From Sporomusaceae bacterium (GTDB lineage Bacteria > Bacillota > Negativicutes > Sporomusales > UBA7701): a stretch of DNA of 64,000 bases. The stretch spans positions 1 to 64,000 of the forward strand of contig JAVKTQ010000011.1 in the NCBI GenBank assembly GCA_031460455.1, read 5' to 3'. Below, in pieces: positions 18,497-27,418 of the stretch. A program made the translations under genes and the position numbers. Position 1 is the first letter of the stretch, and every line of letters begins with the position of its first letter. The notes beneath the pieces were generated by a model. The model made no database searches. It worked only from the letters and a program-made list of their open reading frames with translations, and had not been told where the DNA came from.

Positions 18497-19777
18497 CTAT
18501 TTGAACATGTTTGGTATCCACAGGACGAGGTCCGGCGAATACGCGCAGATGATGGTGACACAGGCGATGCCGATCAAGTAGGGCGAAAGCTCCCGGCTTA
18601 GGTCCCAGATGCCGACGTTGCTGATGGTGGCCATGGTGTAGAGGCACATGCCGACAGGCGGCGTGAGGAGGCCGACCATGGAGCAGAGGATGTTGACGAC
18701 GCCGAACTGGATGGGATCGATGCCGTATTGGTAAACGATCGGCATGAAGACGGGGACGGTGATGACGATGATGGCGATGCCTTCCATGAAGCAGCCGAGG
18801 ATGAGGAGGACGACGATGGTGATGGCCATGAAGACGTTGGCGCTGGTGCCGAGGGCGGTGAGTTCGGTGATGACCTGCTGGGGCACGGTCTGGTGGATCA
18901 GGAGCCAGCCGAAGAAGCCGGCCACGGAGATGATGAACATGATGCGGATGGTGAACATGGTGGTTTCCCAGCCGATGCGGGGCAGGTCGCTTATTTTGAT
19001 TTCCTTGTAAACTGCTAGCCCGAGGAAAAGGGCGTAGACGCAGGCGACGACCGAGGCTTCGGTGGGGGTGAAGACGCCGCTGACGATGCCGCCGATGATG
19101 ATGACCGGGCACATGAGGGCGAGAAAGGCTTCTTTGAAGCTGACGAGGATTTCCTTTAGGGGAGCAGGGTCCTGCCGGGGATAGCCGCGGTGTTTGGAGA
19201 TGAAGTAGACGGATACGCCCATGGCGGCGGCCATCATGAAGCCTGGCAGGAAACCGGCGAGGAAGAGCTGGCCGATGGAGACGCCGGTGATGCTGCCGTA
19301 GATGACAAAGGGGATGCTGGGGGGGATGACGGGGCCGATGGTGGCGGCCGCGCCGGTGATGGCGGCGGTGAAGCGGCGGTCGAAGCCCCGCTCGGGCATG
19401 GCTTTCATGGCGAGCATGCCGAGGCCGGCCGCTTCGGCGACAGCGGCGCCGCACATGCCGGACATGATGACGGCGGCGACAATGACCACCTGGCCGAGGC
19501 CGCCCCAGACGTGGCCGACGAGCGAGCCGGCGAAGCGGAAGATGCGGGTGGTGACGCCGCCGGTGTTCATGAGGTTGCCGGCGGCGATGAAGAAGGGGAT
19601 GGCCAGGAGGGTGAAGCCGGTGGTGGCCGAGTACATGCGCTGGGCGACCATGGTGAGGTTGTGGAAGCTGTCAAGGATGGTGAAGAAGATCATCGAGGTG
19701 ACGCCCATGGCGGTAGCCACCGGGACGCCGATGAACATGAATAAGACGAGGACGCAGAAAATTATCAGAGCAAGCAT
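18497..19777 (-). CDS. TRAP transporter large permease (DctM)
   Basis: A 426-residue protein of about 12 transmembrane segments starting MLALIIFCVLVLFMFIGVP, with the family motif GVFTPTEASVVACVYA near residue 230 and IPPSIPFVIYG near 145. It is the sodium- or proton-coupled channel subunit of the TRAP system encoded by its neighbours. The ATG at 19777 has AAGGAG upstream; upstream in-frame residues run through the intergenic hairpin and are not expected to be translated. Substrate is most likely a uronate or unsaturated oligo-uronide, judged from the operon. Confidence 0.93.
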   Translation of the reverse strand: MLALIIFCVLVLFMFIGVPVATAMGVTSMIFFTILDSFHNLTMVAQRMYSATTGFTLLAIPFFIAAGNLMNTGGVTTRIFRFAGSLVGHVWGGLGQVVIVAAVIMSGMCGAAVAEAAGLGMLAMKAMPERGFDRRFTAAITGAAATIGPVIPPSIPFVIYGSITGVSIGQLFLAGFLPGFMMAAAMGVSVYFISKHRGYPRQDPAPLKEILVSFKEAFLALMCPVIIIGGIVSGVFTPTEASVVACVYALFLGLAVYKEIKISDLPRIGWETTMFTIRIMFIISVAGFFGWLLIHQTVPQQVITELTALGTSANVFMAITIVVLLILGCFMEGIAIIVITVPVFMPIVYQYGIDPIQFGVVNILCSMVGLLTPPVGMCLYTMATISNVGIWDLSRELSPYLIGIACVTIICAYSPDLVLWIPNMFK

Positions 19778-19833
19778 GCTCAGACCCAACTCCTTAGTAA
19801 AGAGTGACTGCTCCGCGCGCACTGGGAGGGGAA

Positions 19834-19889
19834 AAGGAAACCCGGCGGCCAAACTCGGCTAGCCGTGGCCCGGCCGGCCGGGTTTCCTT
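19834..19889 (-). terminator. intercistronic hairpin between dctP and dctM
   Basis: Arms AAGGAAACCCGGC / GCCGGGTTTCCTT enclose a GC-rich loop. On the minus strand it is followed by TTTTCCCC, so it may be a partial terminator that keeps the binding-protein gene expressed above the permease genes, and may also protect the dctP mRNA 3' end. Confidence 0.65.
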
Positions 19890-19901
19890 GGAAGGGGCGG
19901 A

Positions 19902-20927
19902 TTACTTGGTGGAGTCAGCCATCTTTATGAAGGCGTCGACGTTGTCTTTGCCGGCATACGCGCCGATTTTGTCATAGGCGGGCTGCATTTTGGCTTTGAA
20001 GTCGGCGACGTTGGGTTTTGTGACTTTCATGCCTTTTTCTTCAAGTTGTTTGACGAGGTTGGCTTCTTCTTTCTGGACTTCGGCCCTCATGAAATCGCCG
20101 GCTTTTTTGCTCTCTTCTTTGATAATTTTCTGCTGGTCCGGCGTCAGTTTGTCCCAGGTCTTTTTGCTCATGACATGAACCATGGAGTTGTAGACGTGGT
20201 TGGTGAGGGCCAGGTGTTTCTGAGCTTCGTAGTATTTGTTGTGGAAGATGATCGACAGGGGGTTCTCCTGGGCGTCGACGACACCCTGTTTGAGGGCCAT
20301 GAACAGTTCGGGGAAGGCGATCTTGGTGACGTTGCCGCCAAGCGCTTCCATGGCCGCCTGGAGCTGGACTTCCGGCGGCGTCCTGATCTTCAGGCCTTTG
20401 ACGTCATCCGGAGAGTTGATGGGCCGGATGTTGTTGGTGAGGTTGCGGAAGCCCCACTCCCAGTTGGCGAGGAAGATGAGCCCCTGTTTTTCGAGGTCGG
20501 GGGCCGCCCACTGCATGAAGGGGCCGTCGAGGACCTTGTAAGCGTGGTTGGCGTCTTTGAAGACGAAGGGCAGCATGACGACGGCGAATTTCTTGGAGTA
20601 TTTGTCGAGCGCGCCCTGGGTGGGCAGGCTCATGTCGATGGCGCCCATGATGTTCTGTTCGAGCATTTCGGGTGGGGAGCCGAGCTGGTTGTCGGGGAAG
20701 ACGGAGATTTTGATGGCGCCGTTGGTCCGTTTTTCGACGTTTTCGGCGAACATCTTGGCAGCTGCGTGACCGGGGTGACCGGCCGGAGCGTAGTGGCCGA
20801 ACTTCATGGTAATGGCTTTGACTTCCTGCTTGGCGGGCTCGCTTTTGCCGCCGCATCCGGCCATGGCGACGACGCCGGCCAGGAGGATGAGGGCAAGGAA
20901 AATACTGAGCGTCTTTTTCACAAGCAT
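19902..20927 (-). CDS. TRAP transporter solute-binding protein (DctP)
   Basis: A 341-residue extracytoplasmic binding protein with a lipoprotein signal peptide (LALILLAGVVAMAGC, lipobox Cys near 25). Family landmarks are KFGHYAPAGHPGHAAAK, the signature around FRNLTNNIRPINSPDDVKG with the substrate carboxylate-binding Arg, and KQGVVDAQENPLSI. It should bind a sugar acid outside the membrane and deliver it to DctM/DctQ. The AAAGAGGG site is very close to the ATG; the GTG two codons later (20921) is better spaced and may be the true start. Confidence 0.92.
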   Translation of the reverse strand: MLVKKTLSIFLALILLAGVVAMAGCGGKSEPAKQEVKAITMKFGHYAPAGHPGHAAAKMFAENVEKRTNGAIKISVFPDNQLGSPPEMLEQNIMGAIDMSLPTQGALDKYSKKFAVVMLPFVFKDANHAYKVLDGPFMQWAAPDLEKQGLIFLANWEWGFRNLTNNIRPINSPDDVKGLKIRTPPEVQLQAAMEALGGNVTKIAFPELFMALKQGVVDAQENPLSIIFHNKYYEAQKHLALTNHVYNSMVHVMSKKTWDKLTPDQQKIIKEESKKAGDFMRAEVQKEEANLVKQLEEKGMKVTKPNVADFKAKMQPAYDKIGAYAGKDNVDAFIKMADSTK

Positions 20928-20996
20928 CCCTCTTTACCATAATTTAGTTCGCAGTGAAGTTTACCTTTTTGCTCCGTACCGTCAGCCTGGCTGCGG

Positions 20997-21359
20997 TTAT
21001 TTTTTCTGATATTGCTTGATTCTTTCTACATAGTCCTGACGGGGCGGGGAGAAGATGTCGATGCCTTTGAAGCCGGTCGGGGTACGGCCTCCGTGGGGTA
21101 CGTTGGCGGGGTGGACGCAGACGTCGCCGGCTTTCATGTGGATGGTCCGGCCATCGACGATGTGCTCTTCGGTGCCTTCGAGGATGATGAGGATCTGTTC
21201 GCAGTCGTGGGCATGGATGGGGAATTCCGCTCCGGGCGGCTGTTCGATAAAGCTGAGGAGAACGTTGTCGCCGAGGAGAAAGCGGGTGTTGACTTTGTCT
21301 GTCAGCGGTACCGGCGTAATATCCTTGATTGTAAAAACGTATTTTTTCTCTTCTGTCAT
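20997..21359 (-). CDS. single-domain cupin protein of the uronate cluster
   Basis: A 120-residue cupin. Metal-binding residues fit the two cupin motifs: HAHDCEQ with a following Gly-rich turn (about 47-65) and P-NVPHGG (about 88-93). Small cupins of this kind lie beside kduI and kdgF-type genes in pectin and alginate breakdown loci; KdgF proteins convert unsaturated uronates to their linear ketone form. The gene position between kduI and the TRAP genes makes a KdgF-like role reasonable, but this is inference. RBS AGGAGGG supports the ATG. Confidence 0.8.
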   Translation of the reverse strand: MTEEKKYVFTIKDITPVPLTDKVNTRFLLGDNVLLSFIEQPPGAEFPIHAHDCEQILIILEGTEEHIVDGRTIHMKAGDVCVHPANVPHGGRTPTGFKGIDIFSPPRQDYVERIKQYQKK

Positions 21360-21449
21360 TTCTTACCCTCCTCTAGGTTCGATTTTGACGCTGCTGTTTT
21401 TTTGTATGGCGGTTGTAACACCCCCCAGTTTTCTCCCCGTAAGATTTTT

Positions 21450-22277
21450 TTACTTCAAACGCGCCATGGCCACATGGTCCATGTCGTCGAATTTCTGGTT
21501 CTCGCCGGCCATCCCCCAGATGAAGGTGTAGCTGCCTGTGCCGACGCCGGAGTGGATCGACCAGCTAGGCGATATTACCGCTTCTTCGTTGCGGATGACG
21601 ATGTGGCGCGTTTCTTCCGGCTCGCCCATGAGGTGGAAAACGACGGATTCGGGAGCAAGATCGAAGTAGAAGTATACTTCCATGCGCCGTTCGTGGGTGT
21701 GGCAGGGCATGGAGTTCCACATGTTGCCGGGGGCGAGGACGGTCATGCCCATGACGAGCTGGCAGCTTTGGACGCCGCCGGGAACGATGTACTTGAAGAT
21801 TTTCCGCTCGTTGGACTGGCTGATGCTGCCCAGAGCGGCGGGGACGATGTCGGCGACGAGGATTTTGGCGGTGGGGTAGGTTTTGTGCGCCGGGGTGCTG
21901 TTGAAGTAGAATTTGGCCGGGTTGGCCGGATCGTCGCTGCTGAAGGTTACTTTTTGCGCGCCCATGCCGATGTACAGTCCGTCGGTTTTTTTCAGGGGGT
22001 ATTCTGTGCCGTCGACAACGACTTTGCCTGACGCGCCGACGTTGATGATGCCGATTTCCCGCCGCTGGAGGAAGTATTCGGCGGCAATCTCCTTGCCGGC
22101 TTCGAGGTCGAGGGGAGCGGTGGGGCAGACTCCGCCGGCGATGATCCGGTCGAAGTGGCTGTAGACCATTTTGGTCTCGCCGGGGCTGAAGAGGTTCTGG
22201 ATGAGATAATCCTGGCGAAGACGGTCGGTGGTGTAGTGTTTTGCATCCTGGGGATGGGCCGGGTACCTGATTTCCAT
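21450..22277 (-). CDS. kduI: 5-dehydro-4-deoxy-D-glucuronate isomerase
   Basis: A 275-residue KduI. It begins MEIRYPAHPQDAKHYTTD as in the family, with the conserved FFSPGE-like segment (NLFSPGETKMVYSHFDR) and metal-site His residues in MPCHTHERRMEVYFYF and WSIHSGVGT. KduI converts 4-deoxy-L-threo-5-hexosulose uronate (DKI) to 2,5-diketo-3-deoxygluconate, the substrate of KduD. Length and both cupin halves match the family. The RBS AAGGAGG is clear. It follows the IclR regulator in the same direction. Confidence 0.95.
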   Translation of the reverse strand: MEIRYPAHPQDAKHYTTDRLRQDYLIQNLFSPGETKMVYSHFDRIIAGGVCPTAPLDLEAGKEIAAEYFLQRREIGIINVGASGKVVVDGTEYPLKKTDGLYIGMGAQKVTFSSDDPANPAKFYFNSTPAHKTYPTAKILVADIVPAALGSISQSNERKIFKYIVPGGVQSCQLVMGMTVLAPGNMWNSMPCHTHERRMEVYFYFDLAPESVVFHLMGEPEETRHIVIRNEEAVISPSWSIHSGVGTGSYTFIWGMAGENQKFDDMDHVAMARLK

Positions 22278-22322
22278 GTGATGGCCTCCTTCGAGTTTTA
22301 AGATTATGAGAGTGTCTTTCGG

Positions 22323-23093
22323 TCAGGATACATGCCCCAGAGCGCGGGAGATGCTCTTGGTGGCTTCGATGAGCCGCGGGGCGACGATCGTTTCCGCCGT
22401 CCGCCGCGAGACGCGGGATATCGGCCCGGAAACGCTGATCGCGGCAAGAATCTGGCCGAGATGGTTGTAAATGGGCGCGCCGATGCAGAAGCATTCGTTG
22501 TCGCTCTCGCGGTCGTCGAAGCCAAAGCCTACGCGGCGCACGACTTCCATTTCTTTGAGAAAGGCTTCGGGGGTTACGAGGGTGTAGTGGGTCCGCCGTT
22601 CCATGCCGACTTCGACAAGTATCTGCCTGATCTCTTCGTCGCTGTGGGCGATGAGCAGGGCTTTGCCGAGGGATGTGCAGTGCAGCAGGTTGTTGCCGCC
22701 GATCTGGGCGACGAGACGGATGGTGTGGGGGCTGTCGATGGAGTCGAGGTAGAGGACCTTGTTCCTCGCCAGCATGCCGAGGTGGACCGATTCGTTGGTG
22801 AGCTGGTTGAGTTTTGTCATGTGCGGCCGGGCGAGGCGCTTGAGTTCGAAGCCCCTTTCGGCTTTTTGGCCCAGGGTGAGAAAGGTGAGCCCCAGGCGGT
22901 AGCCGCCTTCGTTGCTGCAGCAAACATAGCCGCGGGATTCGAGGTTGGAGAGGATACGGTATACCGTTGATTTGGGCAGCCCGACTTTTTCGGTGATGTT
23001 TTTCAGACTGACCGGTTCGTTGCAGGTGCCGATGACCTCAAGGACATCCATGGCCCGCTGGAGAACCTGGACTTCTAAAAAGTGCTTTTCCAT
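22323..23093 (-). CDS. IclR-family transcriptional regulator (KdgR-like)
   Basis: A 256-residue regulator. Residues 8-70 form the IclR winged helix (RAMDVLEVIGTCNEPVSL, LPKSTVYRILSNLESRGY) and residues 80-250 the effector domain (ADVDS-type region LYLDSIDSPHTIRL, GKALLIAHSDEE, CIGAPIYNHLGQ, AAISVSGPISR). As the first gene of the uronate cluster it is probably its local regulator, as KdgR is for pectin genes; KDG is the usual inducer in that group. Confidence 0.9.
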   Translation of the reverse strand: MEKHFLEVQVLQRAMDVLEVIGTCNEPVSLKNITEKVGLPKSTVYRILSNLESRGYVCCSNEGGYRLGLTFLTLGQKAERGFELKRLARPHMTKLNQLTNESVHLGMLARNKVLYLDSIDSPHTIRLVAQIGGNNLLHCTSLGKALLIAHSDEEIRQILVEVGMERRTHYTLVTPEAFLKEMEVVRRVGFGFDDRESDNECFCIGAPIYNHLGQILAAISVSGPISRVSRRTAETIVAPRLIEATKSISRALGHVS

Positions 23094-23279
23094 GCTTCTT
23101 TCTCCGTTTCATATTATGAAACCATATGCCGCATACTAGAATTTTATTGCTATTTTACGCTTTCCGTTGCTAAATTCCTGCCGATATTCCATTATTTTGG
23201 CATGATAGTTCATGATGTGAAATGGACCTAACGGATCTCCGGGGAATCATTATTGCCGAGGGATGGGGAATTTCGGCGT

Positions 23280-23311
23280 AAAAAAAAGAGCGATTCGCTA
23301 GAACCGCTCTT
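23280..23311 (-). terminator. terminator of carB
   Basis: Arms AAGAGCG / CGCTCTT with a run of eight T on the minus strand, 17 bp after the carB stop. Confidence 0.85.
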
Positions 23312-23327
23312 ATGTGTGCGCCGCAAA

Positions 23328-26300
23328 CTATTTCCGCAGGTTGGCGTGGTAGCTCTGGAGTGATTTTACGCCGCTTCTGCCGCCGTCGTCCTTGAAGGCC
23401 GCTATGCCTTTGACCGCCGCTTTCGCCGCCGCCAGGGTGGTGATGTAGGCGATTTTATGTTTTATCGCCGCCTTGCGGATGTAGGAGTCGTCTTCGACTG
23501 CCTGTCTGCCCATCGGGGTGTTGATGACGAGCTGGATCTCACCGTTGGTGATCGCGTCGGGGATGTTGGGCCGCCCTTCCTGAATCTTTTTGATTCTGTC
23601 GCAGTTGATGCCGTTCTGCTGCAAAAAGCTGCAGGTGCCGCCGGTGGCCATTATCCTGAAGCCCAGCCGCGCGATTTCGCGGGCGAGCTCAAGCAGCTCG
23701 GGCTTGTCGCGGTCGGTGACGCTGAGGAGCGCCGTTCCTTCGACAGGCAGGGAGGTCTGGGTGGCTTCCTGGGCTTTGTAGAAGGCCATGCCGAAGGAGT
23801 CGGAGATACCGAGCACTTCGCCTGTCGAGCGCATTTCCGGCCCGAGGACGGGGTCGACTTCGGGGAACATGTTGAAGGGGAAGACGGCTTCTTTGACGCC
23901 GAAATGGGGTATCGGCCTTGATTCGTAGCCGCCGAGGTCGATTTTCTTGCCGGTGAGGGGCGCTACCATGATCGTCGTGGCCAGTCTGACCATGGATATG
24001 TCGCAGACCTTGGAGACGAGCGGCACGGTGCGCGAGGCGCGCGGGTTGGCTTCGAGCACGTATACTTTGTCGTCGGCGATGGCGTACTGCATGTTCATGA
24101 GGCCGCAGACGCCAAGTTCTTCGGCCACGGCGCAGGTGTAACGGCGGATGGTCTCCAGGTGGCGGGGCGGGATGGTGATGGGCGGGATGACGCAGGCCGA
24201 GTCGCCCGAGTGGACGCCGGCGAGTTCGATGTGCTCCATGATGGCGGGCACGTATGTCTTGTCGCCGTCGCATACGGCGTCGGCTTCGGTTTCGATGGCG
24301 TTTTCGAGAAACCTGTCGATGAGGATGGGCCGCTCGGGGGTGACGCCGATGGCGCCGGCCATGTAACGGCTGAGCATGGCGGCGTTGTAGACGACTTCCA
24401 TGCCGCGGCCGCCGAGCACGTAGGAGGGCCTGACCATCAGCGGGTAGCCGATCCGGCCGGCGATCGCCATGGCTTGGTCGACGGTGCTGGCCATGCCCGA
24501 TTCGGGCATGGGGATGGCCAGTTTTTCCATCATTTTGCGGAAGTGGTCCCGGTCTTCGGCGAGGTCAATCGTTTCCGGGCTGGTGCCGAGGATGTTGACG
24601 CCCGCTTTGGCCAGTTCGCCGGCGATGTTGAGCGGGGTCTGCCCGCCGAACTGCACGACCGCCCCGAGGGGTTTTTCCTTTTCGTAGATGCTGAGCACGT
24701 CTTCGACGGTGAGGGGTTCGAAGTAGAGTTTGTCGGAGGTGTCGTAGTCGGTGGAGACGGTTTCGGGGTTGCAGTTGACGATGATGGTTTCGAAGCCGAG
24801 GTCGCGCAGGGTAAATGCGGCGTGTACGCAGCAGTAGTCGAATTCGATCCCCTGGCCGATGCGGTTCGGGCCGCCGCCCAGCACCATGATTTTGGGCTTG
24901 TCGCTTGCGGTCGTCCGGTCGGGAGCGTTGTAGGTGGAGAAGTAGTAGGCCGCGTCTTCGACGCCGCTGACCGGCACGGCTTCCCAGCTTTCGCGGAGGC
25001 CAAGCCCCAGGCGCTGTTTGCGGACGGCTTCCTCGGAAAGGCTGAGCAGGCCGGCGAGGTAGCGATCGGCAAAGCCGTCTTTTTTGGCGCGGATGAGCAG
25101 TTCGTCGGGAAGTTGCCCGCCTTTGTGGCGCAGCAGTTGTTCCTCGAGGTCGACGAGTTCCTTCATTTGCCGGAGGAACCACGCTTTGATGTGGGTGAGT
25201 TCGTGGATTCTGTCGATGTCGGCGCCTTTGCGCAGGGCTTCGTAGATGATGAACTGCCGTTCGCTGGTGGCGTGGCGCAGCAGTCCGAGAAGTTCTTCGA
25301 GGGACCGGTGGTGGAAATCTTTGGCGAAGCCGAGGCCGTAGCGGCCGATTTCCAGGGAGCGGATCGCCTTCTGCAGCGCTTCTTTGTAGTTTTTGCCGAT
25401 GCTCATGACTTCGCCGACGGCCTTCATCTGGGTGCCCAGTTTGTCTTCGGAGCCGGGGAATTTCTCGAAGGCCCAGCGCGCGAACTTGATGACGACGTAG
25501 TCGCCGGACGGGGTGTATTTGTCGAGTGAGCCGTCCCGCCAGTAGGGGATTTCGTCGAGGGTGAGGCCGGCGGCCAGCATGGTGGAGATGAGGGCGATCG
25601 GGAAGCCGGTGGCCTTGGAGGCCAGGGCGGAAGACCGGGAGGTGCGGGGGTTGATTTCGATGACGACCACCCGCCCGGTTTTGGGGTCGTGGGCGAACTG
25701 TACGTTGGTGCCGCCGATGACTTCGATGGCTTCGACGATTTTGTAGGAGTATTCCTGGAGGCGCTTTTGCAGCTCGGGGGCGATGGTGAGCATCGGGGCG
25801 GCGCAGAAGGAGTCGCCGGTATGGACGCCCATGGCGTCGATGTTTTCGATGAAGCAGACGGTGATCATCTGGTTTTTGGCGTCTCTAACGACTTCGAGTT
25901 CGAGTTCTTCCCAGCCGAGGACCGATTCCTCGATCAGCACCTGGCCGATGATGCTGGCGGCGATGCCCCGGGCGACGATGACGCGCAGCTCTTCGAGGTT
26001 GTAGACAAGTCCGCCGCCGGTGCCGCCCATGGTGTAGGCCGGGCGCACGACGACCGGGAAGCCCATTCCCTGGGCAATCTCCTCAGCTTCGGCGAGGGTG
26101 TAGGCGGGTTTGCTGCGGGGCATTTCGATGCCCAGCCGGTTCATCGTTTCCTTGAAGGCGATGCGGTCCTCTCCCCGCTCGATGGCGCTGAGCTGGACGC
26201 CGATCACTTTGACGCCGTACTTGTCGAGCACTCCTGCCCTGCCCAGCTCGGCGCTCAAATTGAGCCCGGACTGGCCGCCGAGGTTGGGCAGCAGGGCGTC

Positions 26301-26549
26301 GGGCCGTTCTATGGCGATGATTTCGGTGAGGCGTTTGACGTTGAGCGGCTCGATGTAGGTGATGTCGGCGATGCCAGGGTCGGTCATGATGGTGGCGGGA
26401 TTGGAGTTGACGAGCACGATCTCGTAGCCCAGTTTGCGCAGGGCTTTGCAGGCTTGGGTGCCGGAGTAGTCGAACTCGCAGGCCTGCCCGATGATGATCG
26501 GCCCGGACCCGATTATCATGATCTTGTGTATATCGGTACGTTTCGGCAT
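23328..26549 (-). CDS. carB: carbamoyl-phosphate synthase large subunit
   Basis: A 1073-residue CarB that makes carbamoyl phosphate from bicarbonate, ATP and ammonia for arginine and pyrimidine synthesis. It has two homologous ATP-grasp halves: MIIGSGPIIIGQACEFDYSG at the start and MVLGGGPNRIGQGIEFDYC near residue 555, each with ATP-binding loops (AYTMGGTGGG, SYVLGGRGME). The C-terminal MGS-like regulatory domain (ATGGTCSFLQQNG) is present, so allosteric control is expected. Start ATG with CAGGAG; the long upstream frame is not coding. No carA is adjacent, which is unusual because carA normally precedes carB. Confidence 0.97.
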   Translation of the reverse strand: MPKRTDIHKIMIIGSGPIIIGQACEFDYSGTQACKALRKLGYEIVLVNSNPATIMTDPGIADITYIEPLNVKRLTEIIAIERPDALLPNLGGQSGLNLSAELGRAGVLDKYGVKVIGVQLSAIERGEDRIAFKETMNRLGIEMPRSKPAYTLAEAEEIAQGMGFPVVVRPAYTMGGTGGGLVYNLEELRVIVARGIAASIIGQVLIEESVLGWEELELEVVRDAKNQMITVCFIENIDAMGVHTGDSFCAAPMLTIAPELQKRLQEYSYKIVEAIEVIGGTNVQFAHDPKTGRVVVIEINPRTSRSSALASKATGFPIALISTMLAAGLTLDEIPYWRDGSLDKYTPSGDYVVIKFARWAFEKFPGSEDKLGTQMKAVGEVMSIGKNYKEALQKAIRSLEIGRYGLGFAKDFHHRSLEELLGLLRHATSERQFIIYEALRKGADIDRIHELTHIKAWFLRQMKELVDLEEQLLRHKGGQLPDELLIRAKKDGFADRYLAGLLSLSEEAVRKQRLGLGLRESWEAVPVSGVEDAAYYFSTYNAPDRTTASDKPKIMVLGGGPNRIGQGIEFDYCCVHAAFTLRDLGFETIIVNCNPETVSTDYDTSDKLYFEPLTVEDVLSIYEKEKPLGAVVQFGGQTPLNIAGELAKAGVNILGTSPETIDLAEDRDHFRKMMEKLAIPMPESGMASTVDQAMAIAGRIGYPLMVRPSYVLGGRGMEVVYNAAMLSRYMAGAIGVTPERPILIDRFLENAIETEADAVCDGDKTYVPAIMEHIELAGVHSGDSACVIPPITIPPRHLETIRRYTCAVAEELGVCGLMNMQYAIADDKVYVLEANPRASRTVPLVSKVCDISMVRLATTIMVAPLTGKKIDLGGYESRPIPHFGVKEAVFPFNMFPEVDPVLGPEMRSTGEVLGISDSFGMAFYKAQEATQTSLPVEGTALLSVTDRDKPELLELAREIARLGFRIMATGGTCSFLQQNGINCDRIKKIQEGRPNIPDAITNGEIQLVINTPMGRQAVEDDSYIRKAAIKHKIAYITTLAAAKAAVKGIAAFKDDGGRSGVKSLQSYHANLRK

Positions 26550-26685
26550 AATATCTCGCTCCTGTTCTTTGTATATTGTGCTTGCAAATTTGTTGTCGAT
26601 GTATTTTTCTAACTTTATTGCGAATTCCCTTGTATTTTTGTATTTTATTTTTGACCGCGCCGGCGTTTTCGCACCTGACAAAATA

Positions 26686-26711
26686 TTCGCCCGGGCCGAT
26701 GCCCGGGCGAA
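26686..26711 (-). terminator. terminator of sepF
   Basis: Perfect 11-bp stem TTCGCCCGGGC / GCCCGGGCGAA with a 4-nt loop and ATATTTTG on the minus strand, 22 bp after the sepF stop. It separates sepF from carB. Confidence 0.85.
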
Positions 26712-26733
26712 CGTACGGTAACGCGCCGTTATG

Positions 26734-27141
26734 TTATTCGGTTTTGCGTTTGATGTAGGTAGGGATGGAGTAGGCGTACATTTCTTTGTTGATGTCGACA
26801 TGGGCGGGCACGTAGATGACGACGGTGTCGGACACCCGCTGGTTGGCGCCGCCGGTGATGACGAGCAAACCGTCGAGGAAATCGCCAATACGCTGTTTGA
26901 CGGTTTCGTCAACAGCTTCGAAGTTTATCAGGACGGCAACGTTGGCTTTGAGATAGTCGGCGCACAGTTTTACATCGTCGAATTCGGCCGGGTTGGCGAT
27001 GAATACTTTCAGCGCCGCCGGGCTGTGCACTCTGAGCTGGGCGCGGCGGTCGCCCGCCACGGGCGGTTGTGCCTCCGCCGGCTGTATTTCTTCGACCGGC
27101 ATGAGGAAGTTGGTCAGCTTATCGATGAGGCCCGAAGCCAA
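26734..27141 (-). CDS. sepF: cell division protein SepF
   Basis: About 135 residues. The N-terminal amphipathic membrane-binding segment (LIDKLTNFLMPVEE) is followed by a linker and the SepF core (about 50-125: ALKVFIANPAEFDD, VAVLINFEAVD, RIGDFLDGLLVITGG). SepF bundles FtsZ filaments and ties them to the membrane. The GTG at 27150 overlaps the AAGGAGG site, so the TTG at 27141, 8 nt downstream of it, is chosen as the start. The gene stands alone here, not in the usual ylmE-sepF-ylmG-divIVA cluster. Confidence 0.88.
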   Translation of the reverse strand: MASGLIDKLTNFLMPVEEIQPAEAQPPVAGDRRAQLRVHSPAALKVFIANPAEFDDVKLCADYLKANVAVLINFEAVDETVKQRIGDFLDGLLVITGGANQRVSDTVVIYVPAHVDINKEMYAYSIPTYIKRKTE

Positions 27142-27293
27142 GTTCCCCACCTCCTTGACATAAGTATTTGTCTAGTCCATTTTCCGGTAAAGTTTCGACG
27201 TGTATTGCCAATTTCCTGCATGAAAATGGCATTTGTCAGTAATTTCGTCAAAAAAAGCGGAAAACTTAAGGAAAAAACGAAAATGGACAGGAC

Positions 27294-27411
27294 AAAACTG
27301 CCTAAAAGCTCCAGATGCAAGGCAGTCCGAGGACGTGCAGCGACGCGTACTCGGCGTACGCTAGCAAGCGACCGGAGGACTAACGCCGCAGATGGACTTT
27401 TAGGCAGTTTT
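27294..27411 (-). repeat. long hairpin repeat family, copy C
   Basis: About 118 nt. Outer arms AAAACTGCCTAAAAG and CTTTTAGGCAGTTTT are perfectly complementary. Core sequences are CTCCAGATGCAAGG and AACGCCGCAGATGG, with the tip GCGTAC-TCG-GCGTACGC. It begins 7 nt after the nrdJ stop codon. No separate terminator follows; the outer stem ends in TTTT on the minus strand and may itself act as one. Confidence 0.85.
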
Positions 27412-27418
27412 CACAGTA

